A stretch of DNA of 64,000 nucleotides from Pisolithus tinctorius (lineage: Eukaryota > Basidiomycota > Agaricomycetes > Boletales > Pisolithaceae). This document shows, in pieces, positions 33,815 to 44,743 of this stretch (its first letter is position 1; the number at the start of each line of letters is the position of its first letter). Where the stretch lies: NCBI GenBank assembly GCA_024663395.1, contig JANFAH010000092.1:62001-126000 (forward strand), in the 5' to 3' direction. The notes beneath the pieces were generated by a model. That model saw only the letters and a list, made by a program, of their open reading frames with translations, was not told the origin of the DNA and did no database searches. The position numbers and the translations under genes are program-made.

Positions 33815-34284
33815 TGGGGCTGAGCACTGAGGTCTAAGACATGACATACAGGCCCTTCGCCGTCACTTGCAACGTTGAAGAGCGTGGGAACTGTAAATGA
33901 TGGGGCACTTCACAGTGGTGAATGCTAGTGGCGCATGAGAGAGTGAGTGAGATCCTGGCACTGCATAATACTGTCACAATGCATTTCATGGATTCCGAGT
34001 GCATCGCGGTAGGCTGCGTGAGTGGTGGGTGTCTGAAAATTGTGTCCAGCCCTAGACTAGCCACCCTTGAGTAGACCAACAAGGTCTTGACCAGACTCCG
34101 AAGATAATTGTTTCTTCTTGACTGTTGTAGCCATGCATCCACCGACTCTCCCTAACGCTCTAGTCACAGTTAGTCCCACTTACTGCCATTTCAGTGTAAC
34201 TGACAAGCGGTTTTTCCTGGTCCACATTCTCATACAGTCAGTGGAGTCTCACTGGCGGGTGGGCCGGAGCCAGTGATATCGTTG
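33815..34284. other. No recognised gene; CpG returns to normal
   Basis: The stretch lies between the Plavaka end and copy B. A minus-strand frame (33834-34142) is open but not recognised. The stretch nearest 34284 would be the original upstream region of the F-box-like gene before copy B inserted. Confidence 0.35.
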
Positions 34285-34630
34285 TAGGGAATGTAATTTC
34301 CCTACTGGGGGAATTGTTTTATTTTGATGATTTTGCTTTGTTTTGTTCTAGCTATCCCTCTGCTACTTGTTCTTAGAATTTCGCTTTTTGGTCGCTTAGT
34401 CAGCACTACCTAGTGACTGGCATAGTTAGTTTTTTTTTAAAATAATAGACGAGTTACCCTAAGACGAGAGACGAGCTCGAGCAGGTCGTTCCCTGCACCA
34501 AGACAGCCTTAGAAGCCTTCAGACGACTATCAGGATCCTTGCCCAGGCTATAGAAGCCCCTTTTGGCTTACTCTCTCCCCTCAGATTTCACCCTACCCCT
34601 CACTCACCCATTTTTTTCTCTTTTCCTACA
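34285..34630 (+). repeat. 5' LTR of gag-only copy B
   Basis: 346 bp, TGTAGGG..CCTACA. Its first roughly 190 bp match the LTRs of copy A exactly as read; the rest is visibly diverged. Confidence 0.9.
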
Positions 34631-34853
34631 ACTGGAGCCCACCGCGAGGGGCTTCTGTCTTAGCCTGGCACCCATCCAAACCTTCCCAGATTCAGTTTTG
34701 CAGTCTCCAGCTTCGTTTTCGCAATTTCCAGGCTCGTTTTAACAGATTTTTGCCTTTCGGCCTCATTTTTGCAGTCTCGCTCGCATTTTCGTGTTTTCCC
34801 ACTCGCGTGCACTCACATATCAAGTACTCGCACTCATATTACCCACAAACTTC

Positions 34854-36224
34854 ATGCTCGGCCTCAAAATTCCGTGCCGAGGCTCGCCCGAAGCACCGAG
34901 CTTCTCTGGGCACCCCGAGGACTTACAATCCTATTTCGATGACATAATCGACTTCTGTGATGGATTCGGGCTCTCAGGCGGACCCGAGCGAATCAGGTTG
35001 GCTCTCAAGTATGCGCCTTTTGAGTCGGCGGACCTCTGGTCCCACTTCGTCAGTAGTAGTCAAGGAGATTGGGCTCGTTTTACCTCAGAAATCACTCAGC
35101 AGTATCCGGAATTACAGGAGGTCACTCGAAACAAGTTCTACAAACTTCGCAAGGTGCTCACAAACTCAGACACCATCTCGACATCATCCCTGGGCGAATA
35201 TTATCGCATTTTTCATCGCTTTTCGTTGTCTCTCGAGAAGGAACATGGGCCGCAACCCCACCTAACATCCGTCTTCTTTTATGGATTCCCGCCCGAGTTC
35301 AGACAAGAGCTTCTTGAGTTTCATGACCCACCAGCTCAAACCTTTACTCTACCTAGTCTTATAGCTGCAGCAGGACGGGTTCTCGCACTCGGCAATGGCC
35401 TCTGGAAGAGCCGCAAGGTCAACGGTTCGCGCGCGCAGCCACCACATGCCTCAGACAATCGTTCCCCCTGTCGTTCATATTCGTTCTGCTTCTTCTGCGG
35501 ACTTTCGGGCCATATTCGGGCAGGTTGCCATTCGTTCAAATCGTATTTAGCTTCGGGAAAGTGTCTACTTGTAAACGGCCGCGTTGTTCTACCTACAGGA
35601 CTGGAAATACCGCGTGAAGTTGCCGGACGGACCCTTCGAGACCGTCTCGACAACTGGGCGTCACTGACGAACCAGCCTGGCAGTTGTCTGCATGGGGTTC
35701 GTACGGGCTCATTGCCCATTCGTTCACTTTCACCCACAGCCGCACCCTCTCGAAGCATGTTCGACACACCATCGCGCATACCCGCTCAGACGAGCATCAT
35801 GCATACTCAGTCCCTACCTACTATCCAGCTCGAGCCAGTAGTACCCGACCCACGAGCTGCTCAGTCTCGTCGCTCATCGGCCGAGCGCTCTCATAGCTCA
35901 CCGCACGCGTGGCCGTGTGGCCGAAGCCGATCGCCCTCGCGTCGTCGTTCACACTCGCGCTCGCAGACTCGAACGGGTTCGTACACACGTTCGAAAGATG
36001 ATTTCATACCAGTCCAGTCATATTCCCGCAGCTCGATGCGTTATCACCCTCGAAGGCGCTCGTATTCATGTTCGACCAGTAGCTCACTCCTTTCTTCCTC
36101 GTCCTCGTCCTCGCGCTCGCGCTCTCGCTCACACTCGAGGAGGGTGCATTCATTCATCCGTTCCAAGCCGAAGCGGTCGCGCAGCCGCAGTCGCACGCCC
36201 CGGCGCTCTCGAAGAGCGCGTTAA
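34854..36224 (+). CDS. Ty3/gypsy-type Gag with CCHC knuckle and SR-rich tail (copy B)
   Basis: 456 codons from MLGLKIPCRGSPEAPSFSG; an upstream ATG at 34791 is in frame. Same order as copy A: capsid-like region, CFFCGLSGHIRAGC knuckle, LPTGLEIPREVAG block, Ser/Pro-rich spacer, and an Arg-Ser tail (SRSRSRTPRRSRRAR at the very end). Between residues roughly 110 and 190 it differs strongly from copy A, with no frame loss. Likely an RNA-packaging structural protein of the element; the SR tail could bind splicing factors or nuclear RNA, which is inference. Confidence 0.85.
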   Translation: MLGLKIPCRGSPEAPSFSGHPEDLQSYFDDIIDFCDGFGLSGGPERIRLALKYAPFESADLWSHFVSSSQGDWARFTSEITQQYPELQEVTRNKFYKLRKVLTNSDTISTSSLGEYYRIFHRFSLSLEKEHGPQPHLTSVFFYGFPPEFRQELLEFHDPPAQTFTLPSLIAAAGRVLALGNGLWKSRKVNGSRAQPPHASDNRSPCRSYSFCFFCGLSGHIRAGCHSFKSYLASGKCLLVNGRVVLPTGLEIPREVAGRTLRDRLDNWASLTNQPGSCLHGVRTGSLPIRSLSPTAAPSRSMFDTPSRIPAQTSIMHTQSLPTIQLEPVVPDPRAAQSRRSSAERSHSSPHAWPCGRSRSPSRRRSHSRSQTRTGSYTRSKDDFIPVQSYSRSSMRYHPRRRSYSCSTSSSLLSSSSSSSRSRSRSHSRRVHSFIRSKPKRSRSRSRTPRRSRRAR

Positions 36225-36549
36225 CGCTGCATGTCGCACGAATTCCATTATGTTGTTTTTTTACTTCTTTTGCTTATGGATCTTACAGTATCTAGTATGG
36301 ATCTACCTACGTCGTTATGCGAAGTTTTTGGTACATTATACATGTTTAGTTTTTCTTTTCTTTTGTTCTGTGTTTTACTCCCCAGGCTCGAGTTCCCCGC
36401 AGAACGCCGTTTAGCAACGCACCTAGCACCTTCCCGCGTTCTACACGATGCCTCCCATCCGCAGATACAGTTTCGGCAAGGTACGCTGTCGACGAGGCCA
36501 CCGTCGACACCGCTCGTCGTTCGTCAAGGTGAATACTACCTGCCTCATA

Positions 36550-37610
36550 CCGAGCACGTATCCAGCATGTATCTCGCTCGTTTTTGCGCCGCGCCTCTCG
36601 CTTTTTGGCAGACTCGTACTACTCGATGTCAGCTCTCTGTCGGTACCAAGTTCGTTTGCATGCGCCCAGCCGTTCAGGAGATATTCGTGTTTTTGTGGAT
36701 AGGTCCATTCACGGGGTCCTGTACTCGTATCTCGCTCGTTTCCGCGTCGCGCCTCTCGCTTTTTGGGAGGATTGTAGTCCACGACGAATGCTCCATGTTG
36801 ATATCAGGATTGTTCTGATAGGCGCAGTGGCTCTGGAGATATTTGCATTTTTGTACGAAGGGCCATCCTCGAGGTCTTGTCGCAGTAGCTCGCGCAGTTC
36901 TGCGCCGTTCCTCTCTCTTTTCGGGTCGTTCATCCCTCTCGCTGAGCCCTTCCTGGGGACACATGCTTTGTAAAATTCCGCGCAACCGTTGTTGAGATAT
37001 GGGCGTTTTTGTATCCAGAGGGTTTCGAGACGGTTTCGCGTATAACTCGGGATCAACTGATCCAATCGGCTTATTTCCTCGTTCTCCCTGTTCGTCTACG
37101 GGTCCTTTACCGTCTCCCGGAGTTTCGTGTTGATCGTCCCAGCCGTTGTTGTGCAAGTCGACTCCTTCTCCCTACCCTCGAAGTCCTCTCATCGTATCTC
37201 GCGCACTCGAGCACTGTCCCTCTCGCTTTTCTGGCACTCCGTTCCCCTCGCATAGCCCTCTCTGGGGACACCACTTTTGTCAAATTCCGTGCAGCTATCG
37301 TCGAGATATGCCCGTTTTTGTGGTTAGAGACACTTTTGGACGATTCTTTGAATATCTCACCCGTTTCTTGACCGGATCTCTCGCTTTTCTGGATTCTGGT
37401 GCTACTGTTCGACAGCATCCGAATGGTACCTTTTCTGTCGTCGTCGCTGCAGAACTCATGGCTACATTTGGTTTTTTGGTGGATGAGGGTACCTTTGGGC
37501 GGATTTGTGGATATCTCAGGATCGGGCACATGGATTCTCTCCGCTCGTTTTGCAGGGTACTCGCTGCATTCTCCTCTGTCATCATATCTCGTATCGCGGC
37601 ATTCCGAGCA
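36550..37610 (+). repeat. 157-bp-periodic tandem repeats, 3' interior of copy B
   Basis: GAGATAT-type motifs start at 36678, 36836, 36994 and 37303, with a degenerate unit near 37150; CTCTCGCTTTT-type motifs recur at similar spacing (about 36594, 36752, 36908, 37222, 37376). The period is about 155-158 bp over at least seven degenerate units. Open frames here are by-products. Confidence 0.72.
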
Positions 37611-37727
37611 CCCGTTTTTCGTCAACGAGTCGTTGTCTCGCCTCCTCCCTCATGACCACAGATTATTGTGTAGTCAAGCTGCCTTTGGGTTGACTGGGGA
37701 CAGTCAAGATCTCGAGTACCCCTGGGA

Positions 37728-38075
37728 TGTAGGGAATGTAATTTCCCTACTGGGGGAATTGTTTTATTTTGATGATTTTGCTTTGTTTTGTTCTAGCTAT
37801 CCCTCTGCTACTTGTTCTTAGAATTTCGCTTTTTGGTCGCTTAGTCAGCACTACCTAGTGACTGGCATAGTTAGTTTTTTTTTAAAATAATAGACGAGTT
37901 ACCCTAAGACGAGAGACGAGCTCGAGCAGGTCGTTCCCTGCACCAAGACAGCCTTAGAAGCCTTCAGACGACTATCAGGATCCTTGCCCAGGCTATAGAA
38001 GCCCCTTTTGGCTTACTCTCTCCCCTCAGATTTCACCCTACCCCTCACTCACCCATTTTTTTCTCTTTTCCTACA
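37728..38075 (+). repeat. 3' LTR of gag-only copy B
   Basis: 348 bp. It ends 7 bp before the ATG of the F-box-like gene and points in the same direction. Confidence 0.9.
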
Positions 38076-38082
38076 TCGTTCG

Positions 38083-38897
38083 ATGCCTCAAACCCTTCCA
38101 AATGAGCTGCTAATGCGAATTTTCCGCATCAGTATGTTATCTACACATGATCCATACACCTTGCTTGTCGCCAGGAAAGTTCACACATGGTCAGTTTCTT
38201 TTTTCTTGCATCGTCTTCTACGAAGATTCACAGTTCGCTCACAGTGTTGAGCAGGACGGAACGCTTTCCCTATGAGAAGGTCGTCTTGGCAGAAGAAGCA
38301 CAGGCATCGTACTTCCTTTCGTCTCTCCAGTCTCAGCCAGAATTTGCAGCAAGATCTGTCCGATTCTTGCGGATCAAGCCTGCTGTTCAACTTCGTACTG
38401 CCATTGAGATCCTTCAGCTGTGCTGTGGACTGGTAGATCTCATTCTGCAAATTGTACCATGCGTTCCTGGACGTTCATACTGTCTTATCGACACACTCAA
38501 TACTCTCCCCCTGAAATCCCTCTCCCTTTCACTTTCTTTAGTTTTTGACAACTCCCCATCATTCTCTCTCCACTCGGTCGCATTCTTCCGTCAACTCACG
38601 CACTTGGAAATCAAAGAGGGGTGGGTACTCTGGGGATCCACCATCGGGTTGGAGCAACTCAACCACCTTACTCACCTGGCTGTGCGCCTCAGCACCCAGT
38701 GGACCCAGGCTTCTCTTATCAAGCAGATCCTTACCAACTGTTCTAGGTTGAAACTTCTCGTCCTGTGGAGTACAGAAGCTTCAGATGAGGTAAAAGCTTA
38801 TATGAGGTACTGGGAAATTTCCGATAAACGCATCATCCTGGCTGATTGGTCATGGAGCTGGGGTGGCTTAGAGCCGGAGCAAGACAAGTTTTTTTAG
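38083..38897 (+). CDS. F-box-like protein
   Basis: It starts with MPQTLPNELLMRIFRISML, an F-box-like helix (LP.ELL..IF) as found at the N-terminus of many Agaricomycete F-box proteins, which recruit targets to SCF ubiquitin ligases. A 47-bp intron 38179-38225 (weak donor GTTCAC, acceptor AAG) joins LLVARK to IHSSLTVLSRTERFPYEKVV in frame. The remaining roughly 220 residues have leucine-rich periodicity (LTHLEIKEGW, LNHLTHLAVRLS, CSRLKLLVLW). The stop is at 38895-38897. The upstream region was replaced by the retrotransposon, so transcription may now start in the LTR. Substrate unknown. Confidence 0.5.
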
Positions 38898-41600
38898 TGG
38901 TCTTGCCGTAGCAGAGTCAATCATTTCCATACCATGTCCATTAAATAATGTGCCCTGGATGACCGGAGAGGGAACAATACTGTATATAATGCATTTGTGG
39001 CCATCATCAAGACAGATGGAAACAGATCTAGTAGACATAAGAAACGTGTGGAGCCAACAATTAGTTACCAAATGGCAGGTGACATGAACGCAAACATCTT
39101 CGTCTTTGACGACAGGGTGTGTATGTGCTCTATCAAGGAGTACCCTGGTGAAGAAGAAGCAGAGACGACTTTTGTGGAAAAGTCTTCGATGCCGACAGGC
39201 ATGGGTGGGTGCGTGGAGGAAGCTGGAAAGGTGGATGACAAAGAGTAAGACTGGGACACCTCAAGGGGTGGAATACGAAGGTGGCAGAATGTACACAGAC
39301 TGCGGGGGGGATAGATGGCAGTGCGAGCGAGGGAGCAACAGGGCAAAGCCTGTATTCTGCGGGGTGAAAGGGTTCATGGACAGAGGGAGAGTCGACTTTT
39401 TTGTTAACGGTAGGATGTAAGTGAGAATCACGGTTGTCGACATTGGGGCGAATCGTCAGGGTACTAATGAGGTGGAAAAGGTGATCGACAAGGGCAAGAT
39501 GTCAACTTGGACACGGCATCTGGTGCTTCTGACTCATCCTTCGATTCCTAATGTTCATTACTTGCAAAAGGACTACAGTAACGGCCGTAGTCAGGGCCCC
39601 AATCGCACGACTACAACGCCACCTGGCCATGGGTGGGGCTCATGCTGAGCTCGAATCATCTGAGTCTGAGGTTAAATCCGAATCTGAGTCGTCTGATGAA
39701 GCAGAATTGGACATCATGGAAATAGTCGAAAACGAGCACGTTTGCTTTCGGAGAGTTTTCCATCAGAAACATGCCCACTTCACGCTTGAACCCAACCACA
39801 GTCTCAATCAAATCATCCATCCGGTATTTGAGGAGGGGTGAGGGTTCCGAGCGCAATAATCTCGTGTGCGACACCTTGATTGACAGGATGAACAATGAAA
39901 GTTGTCGAAGAATGACAAACGGTCTGTCTGGCATGACATCAACGACTCGAATCAAACAGAAAAGAGAATTGCGATTTACCTTGTCATTACACTTAAATGT
40001 ACTCCGCGACTGGCTTATCATCTAGGTCAAGACAGTGGAACTCACCAAGGAGGGGTGAGTACACTCAACGATCACAACCGCAATGACAGAACATGGACAG
40101 GCATGTGGGATTAACGATCAAGCATATACGCGATACAGACAATCGACAGAGAGAGAGAAAGGGGGGAAAGAAGAGATGACCCCATGAACACTGACAGCAC
40201 CAGTATATATACCCCCAGAGTCCAAACAATGCAACACATCCGCATGGCTGGACGAAAGCACAATAGGAGGTGTGATAGTGTGACATGTTAGCAAGAGCGA
40301 CGTCGATAGCGTGAGTGGCGTGTTAGTGGTAAGCGTACGCTTACAGACAGGTTCTCCTACCTGAGGAAGTTTTGTGTTGATAATGGCCACCAGGGCGATG
40401 AAAATGGGTGTGAAGGGTAAGCTGGATATCTGTCCTTTCATGACGCAGCACGTGAACAGGCCACGTCCTCGTATGAGCCTTTCCGATAATAACTCAGTAA
40501 CAACCTACTTGTGTAGTGTTGGCAGCGTTGACTCAGCTAACAATACCGATGATTGATTTGCTCAGCGCACCCGGGAACAACCAAGATTGGTACTCTTGAC
40601 TTGACGTGTCCGTTGCAGCAGCAGCCTGCATGGCATGGAGTTGAGCAGCTAGGGGGAACGTTAGATCGGGTTGCAACCGTATCCGCATCGCTGTAGTACA
40701 GGCAAAAGTGGCGAAGAGCACTCCAAGTGCGTTCACATAACCGTTGCCACTCCATAGTAAGCGTGCTGACAAAGACGACAAATCCTTGTCCGTTCGCAGG
40801 CACCATACTTCCAGTTTGACGTCCATGACCAGCACCATTCACGAAGAGAGTATGTGGCTCTTGCAGTTGCAATGACATGATTTTAACCCTTGAGCAGCCG
40901 AAGAAGAACAAGGTATATCTCACTACCATGAGCGCTCTCAACTACGAAGAAGCTGTCCACAATCTTGAAGATTCAGTTCGAGGAAGGAGAAGAGGTGAGT
41001 ACTGGTCTTAATTACTGCAAAAACCATCATCATAACTGCGATGTCTGGAGTTTCGAGAACGTTGAGACGTTGCAGAATGCCTTGTGTCTAGTCATGGAAC
41101 AAATGCTGCACACTGCTCGAGCAAGAACCCTCATCTCCTGATTCTGATTCATCAGATGACTCTGATTTCGACTCGGAATCAGACACCACGTTCAATTCTA
41201 CTGACTCATCCTCATCTGTGGTTCCCGATGGTGTGCCCGACGCTCACCCCATAGTTGGCCCAGCCCATACAACTACAAGGCCACCTGTTCATGGGAGTGA
41301 CGGAGAATGTAGACGGGAACATGATCGTGTCTACGAGCGAGACAAATATTGCGAGAACTCGTGCTCGCCATCTTCCCCTTGTCGATCTCCTTCGTCCTGT
41401 AGATCTCCTTCTCCACCTTGCCGGTACAGTGATAGTCACATGACGAGAAGGGAAGACTCGCCACCCCACCGCTGCTACGATTCACCACTACATCGACCTC
41501 GAAAAGACAGGAACGTGGAAGGCCACATGCCGATGGGTACTATCAGCGCAGAATGTAAATCTATTAGCACCGAGTGAGTCTGAAGATCCTATGAGTGGTG
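38898..41600. other. Unrecognised, repeat-bearing region
   Basis: It contains one arm of an inverted duplication (39065-39420, see below), Ser/Asp-rich frames near 39640-39720 and 41130-41220, and an Arg/Ser-rich frame 41218-41577. I recognise no complete gene; minus-strand frames at 40533-40941 and 40118-40441 are unassigned. Confidence 0.3.
39065..39420 (-). repeat. Inverted duplication, left arm
   Basis: The reverse complement resembles 42680-43030. Both arms translate to a related peptide ending LIEHIHTLSSKTKMFAFMSP or similar, followed by AIW and a GTAA donor. The arms are clearly diverged (roughly 70% by eye). Confidence 0.55.
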
Positions 41601-42560
41601 ATGGTGCCAACGATGCCCCTGCCATTTCCCATGAAAAACGTTGGCATTGCTGTTGAGGGTGCTACTGATGCTGCTTGAGGTGCCACTGATATCATCCTGA
41701 CGGAACCCGGTCTCGCCACTATCATCCATACCATCCGTGGCTCCCGTATCATCCTCGAATGTATGCGTAGCTGCTCCACCTACGCTTGTGCCATTACTAT
41801 CCGTATTGTCGTCTGCTCCACCTTTCTTGTATTCGCATTCCACTACGACTTCCCTCCTCTCATGGTGCTGATCATCGCCCTGCTCAACAATGGTACTGTC
41901 ATGACGCCAGATTTGTGGGACTCGGAATATGTATGGGATTGTACATGGTCTTTACTTGACTCCTTCTACGTGGGTGTTTCCCCTTGGTTCTATGAGATCG
42001 CGTACTCATTGTGTCTAGCATTGCCCTCATTGCCATTGTTTTGAAGATGTCGTTCTTCCACGATAACTTTGGTGTTATGTGGCCCACAAGCAGCAGTGGC
42101 CCTCAGTCACACAAGATCACGTACCTCCAAGTTGCCATAATCTCGTAAGTATTGAGCTTCGTCACCGTCACACGTTCACATGAATTCTTTGTGGAACATC
42201 CGTCCTACGGTCTTATGGGTGCATTCCGCATCATACAACTTATTTCATGGATCATCGCTGCTCATGCCAATTGGGGTTTTACGAACATCCACTTATTGGC
42301 TTCTGATGGCCAGATTGGCATTGCTTGGGTCTGAGTGGGTTTCCACATTGAATATTTGGCACACACTTGAGTTTATTTGTCATCGTAGAACATCATCTGG
42401 TTTATCCCCCTTGATTGGATCAAGTTCGCAATGAAGGCTACAATCATAAGGAGATCTGCAAGCACCACTGTGATTAGTGAGGAAGGGATGGTTCGTGGAA
42501 GGAGCAGGATAATGGCTGCTATTTGAGGGATGAAGGCTGGAGTATTGCCGTGCAGGGTAC
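41600..42560 (+). pseudogene. Plasma-membrane H+-ATPase fragment (P-type, PMA1-like)
   Basis: The plus strand reads NVGIAVEGATDAA, a TGA, GATDIILTEPGLATII, IRIVVCSTFLVFAFHYDFPP, LMVLIIALLNNGTVMT and, after damaged stretches, LQVAIIS, FVTVTRSHEFFVEHPS, GLMGAFRIIQLISWIIAAH and WFIPLDWIKFAMKATII. This is the last third of fungal proton-pumping ATPase: the end of the cytoplasmic P domain, the hinge DG..T motif (here NGTVMT) and the C-terminal membrane helices. The N-terminal two-thirds, with the phosphorylated Asp, are absent. Several frameshifts and stops show it is not functional. Confidence 0.82.
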
Positions 42561-42659
42561 GTTTCAACTGAGAGATAAATCAGATGGAGAGGGAGAAGTA
42601 GCAGCATGCTGAGTGGGCTTGGAGCTATCATATAGAGGGTTTTCACAGGGATTGGCCCT

Positions 42660-43030
42660 TATATCCTGCTGTCGACAAAAAAGCTGACTCCTCCATTCGT
42701 CAACCTGTTCATGCCACAGAACTCAAGCTTTACCCCATCACCGCCTGCTATTTATCCACCCCCGTGGTCTGTGTATGTCCCGCTACCTTTGTGGCACTTT
42801 ACCCCTCCTGATACCCCAGAAGCATCCCTGTCTTGCTCCATGTCGTCCACCTCCCTGGCTCCCTCCACACCCCTACCTATACCCACTGGCATTGAAGGCC
42901 TATCAGTCAAAATCATGTCTGCATTGTCTTTGCTGGGATACTCCTCGATGGAGCATGTACCCATCCTGTCGTCGAAGACAAAGGCGTTCGCATTTGCTTC
43001 ACCTGCCATTTGGTAAACTTGGCCTAAATG
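42660..43030 (+). repeat. Inverted duplication, right arm
   Basis: Partner of 39065-39420. It lies between the H+-ATPase fragment and the first Hsp60 fragment and ends at a GTAAAC donor-like site. Confidence 0.55.
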
Positions 43031-43119
43031 ATATTAGGTACCCACCATGACACTGCAATTGTAACCTATTGATGCGTGTTTCTCCAATGCCCCCTGCATT
43101 TTTTTTCAGGTACCATGCA

Positions 43120-43739
43120 CATACAAGGATATCGATGGTGAAGCACTCACTGCTTGCATCCTAAACAAACTCCGTGATCAACTCCAGGTCGCAGCTGTCA
43201 AGGTTCCCGGATTCGGTGATAACCGCAAGTTCATCCTTGGCAACCTTACCATCCTCACTGGCGGTACGATCTTCACCGACGAGCTCGATGTCAAGCTTGA
43301 GAAGTCAAGCCCTGACCTCCTCGATTCATCCGGCTCCATCATCATCACCAAGGAGGACACCGTCATCTTTAACGGCGAGGGTTCCAAGGAAGCCATTCAA
43401 GCACACTGCGAACAGATCCACACTCTTCTTGCAGACCCCTCGACGAGCGAATATGACAAGACCAAACTCCAAGAGCGTTTTGCCAAGTTGAGTGAAGGTG
43501 CTGCTGTCATCAAGGCCAGTGATGGCACCGACGTAGATGTTGGCGAAAAGAAGGATATGTACAACTACCCTTTGAACGCTGAACGTGCAGCCGTCGAGGA
43601 AGGTATTCTTCCTGGTAGCGGTGCAGCATCCCTTAAGGCATCCCTTGCCCTCGCCACCAACACTTCTGGATCATCCAGCTCGCCGACATGCCCCCATGCC
43701 AAAGTTGTCCCTTATGACGCTGCAACTGCAACATACTGA
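43120..43739 (+). pseudogene. Mitochondrial Hsp60 fragment, first tandem copy
   Basis: A continuous frame reads [77 protein letters not shown] and [20 protein letters not shown]. This is the apical-to-equatorial part of the GroEL/Hsp60 chaperonin that folds proteins in the mitochondrial matrix. A pyrimidine tract and CAG just before (near 43110-43119) look like an intron 3' end, so this is a DNA copy, not a processed one. The N-terminal part is missing and the C-terminus runs into unrelated sequence. GGG in PGGGVA has become PGSGAA. Confidence 0.85.
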
Positions 43740-44436
43740 TGCGTGTTTCTCTGATGCCCCCGTATTTTTTCCTTAGGTACCATACGCATTTCTATTACCC
43801 TGTGCATCCAAGGATGCCGATGGTGAAGCACTTGCTGCTTACGCTCTCAGTAAACTTCGTGGTCAACTGCAGGTCGTAGTTGCCAAGGTCCCGGATTTGA
43901 TGATAACGGAAATCCATCCTTGACAGCCTTGCCATCCTCACCGGTGGTACCGTCTTCACCAACGAGCTCGATGTCAAGCTTGAGAAGGCAAGCCCTGACC
44001 TCCTTGGTTCATCCGACTCCATCTCCATCACCAGGAGGGCACCATTTTCCTTAACGGTGAGGTTTCCAAGGATATCATTCAGGCACGCTGCGAACAGATC
44101 CGCACTCTTCTTGCAGACCCCTCGACGAGCAAATATGACAAGACCAAACCCTAAGAGCGTTTTGCCAAGTTGAGCGGCGATGTTGCCAACATCAAGGTCG
44201 GCGGTAGTCAGAAAATAGAGATTGGCTAAGAGAAGGATAGGTATGACTACGCTTTGAACGTTACACGTGCAGCTGCTGAGGAAGGCATTCTCCTTGACGG
44301 TGGTGTGGCCCTCCTTAAGGCATCCCTTGCCCTCGCCTCCAACACTCTGGATCATCCAGCTCGCCAACGCCCCCTCGATGCCAAGGTTGTTCTTAGTCAT
44401 CTTATCAAGGAACTTCTGTTCGACGATGTGTTGTAA
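43740..44436 (+). pseudogene. Mitochondrial Hsp60 fragment, second tandem copy
   Basis: It repeats the preceding segment including the intron remnant that begins GATGCGTGTTTCTC. Matches include [34 protein letters not shown] and [20 protein letters not shown], in different frames because of small indels. It continues further 3' than the first copy, to [11 protein letters not shown] and a stop at 44436. Confidence 0.8.
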
Positions 44437-44743
44437 TCAATCGACATGCAATGAATTCATCTTCAGGCTTCTTCCGTTTTTCTCATGTAGACGGTTCAAT
44501 AATTTTCGTGCACTATGTCATATATTGTATGGAATGGACTCTGAGAATTCGCATGGTACACAAAAACACGCGCAGGGTGAGAGAAATGTGTGTGGGACCT
44601 AAGAAATGCAGAGGGCATCGGCAAAACACGCGTTAATATGTTACAGTTGCAGCATCATAGTGGACGTAAGGCAAAATGAAGGGAAGGCGAACAAACCAAA
44701 ACCAAGTATATGGAAGAGCGTGGGACGCATGTCAGAAGGCGAT

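Larger units (their letters stand above)
34285..38075 (+). mobile_element. Gag-only non-autonomous LTR retrotransposon, copy B
   Basis: 3791 bp on the plus strand. LTRs at 34285-34630 (346 bp) and 37728-38075 (348 bp) seem to differ only by a TT indel. Target duplication TCGT at 34281-34284 and 38076-38079. Primer site starting TGG at 34633. Layout as in copy A: gag, then a repeat-rich non-coding 3' region, no pol. From about 36950 through the U3 part of the 3' LTR it is identical to copy A as read, while R/U5 and gag have diverged clearly. Confidence 0.88.
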
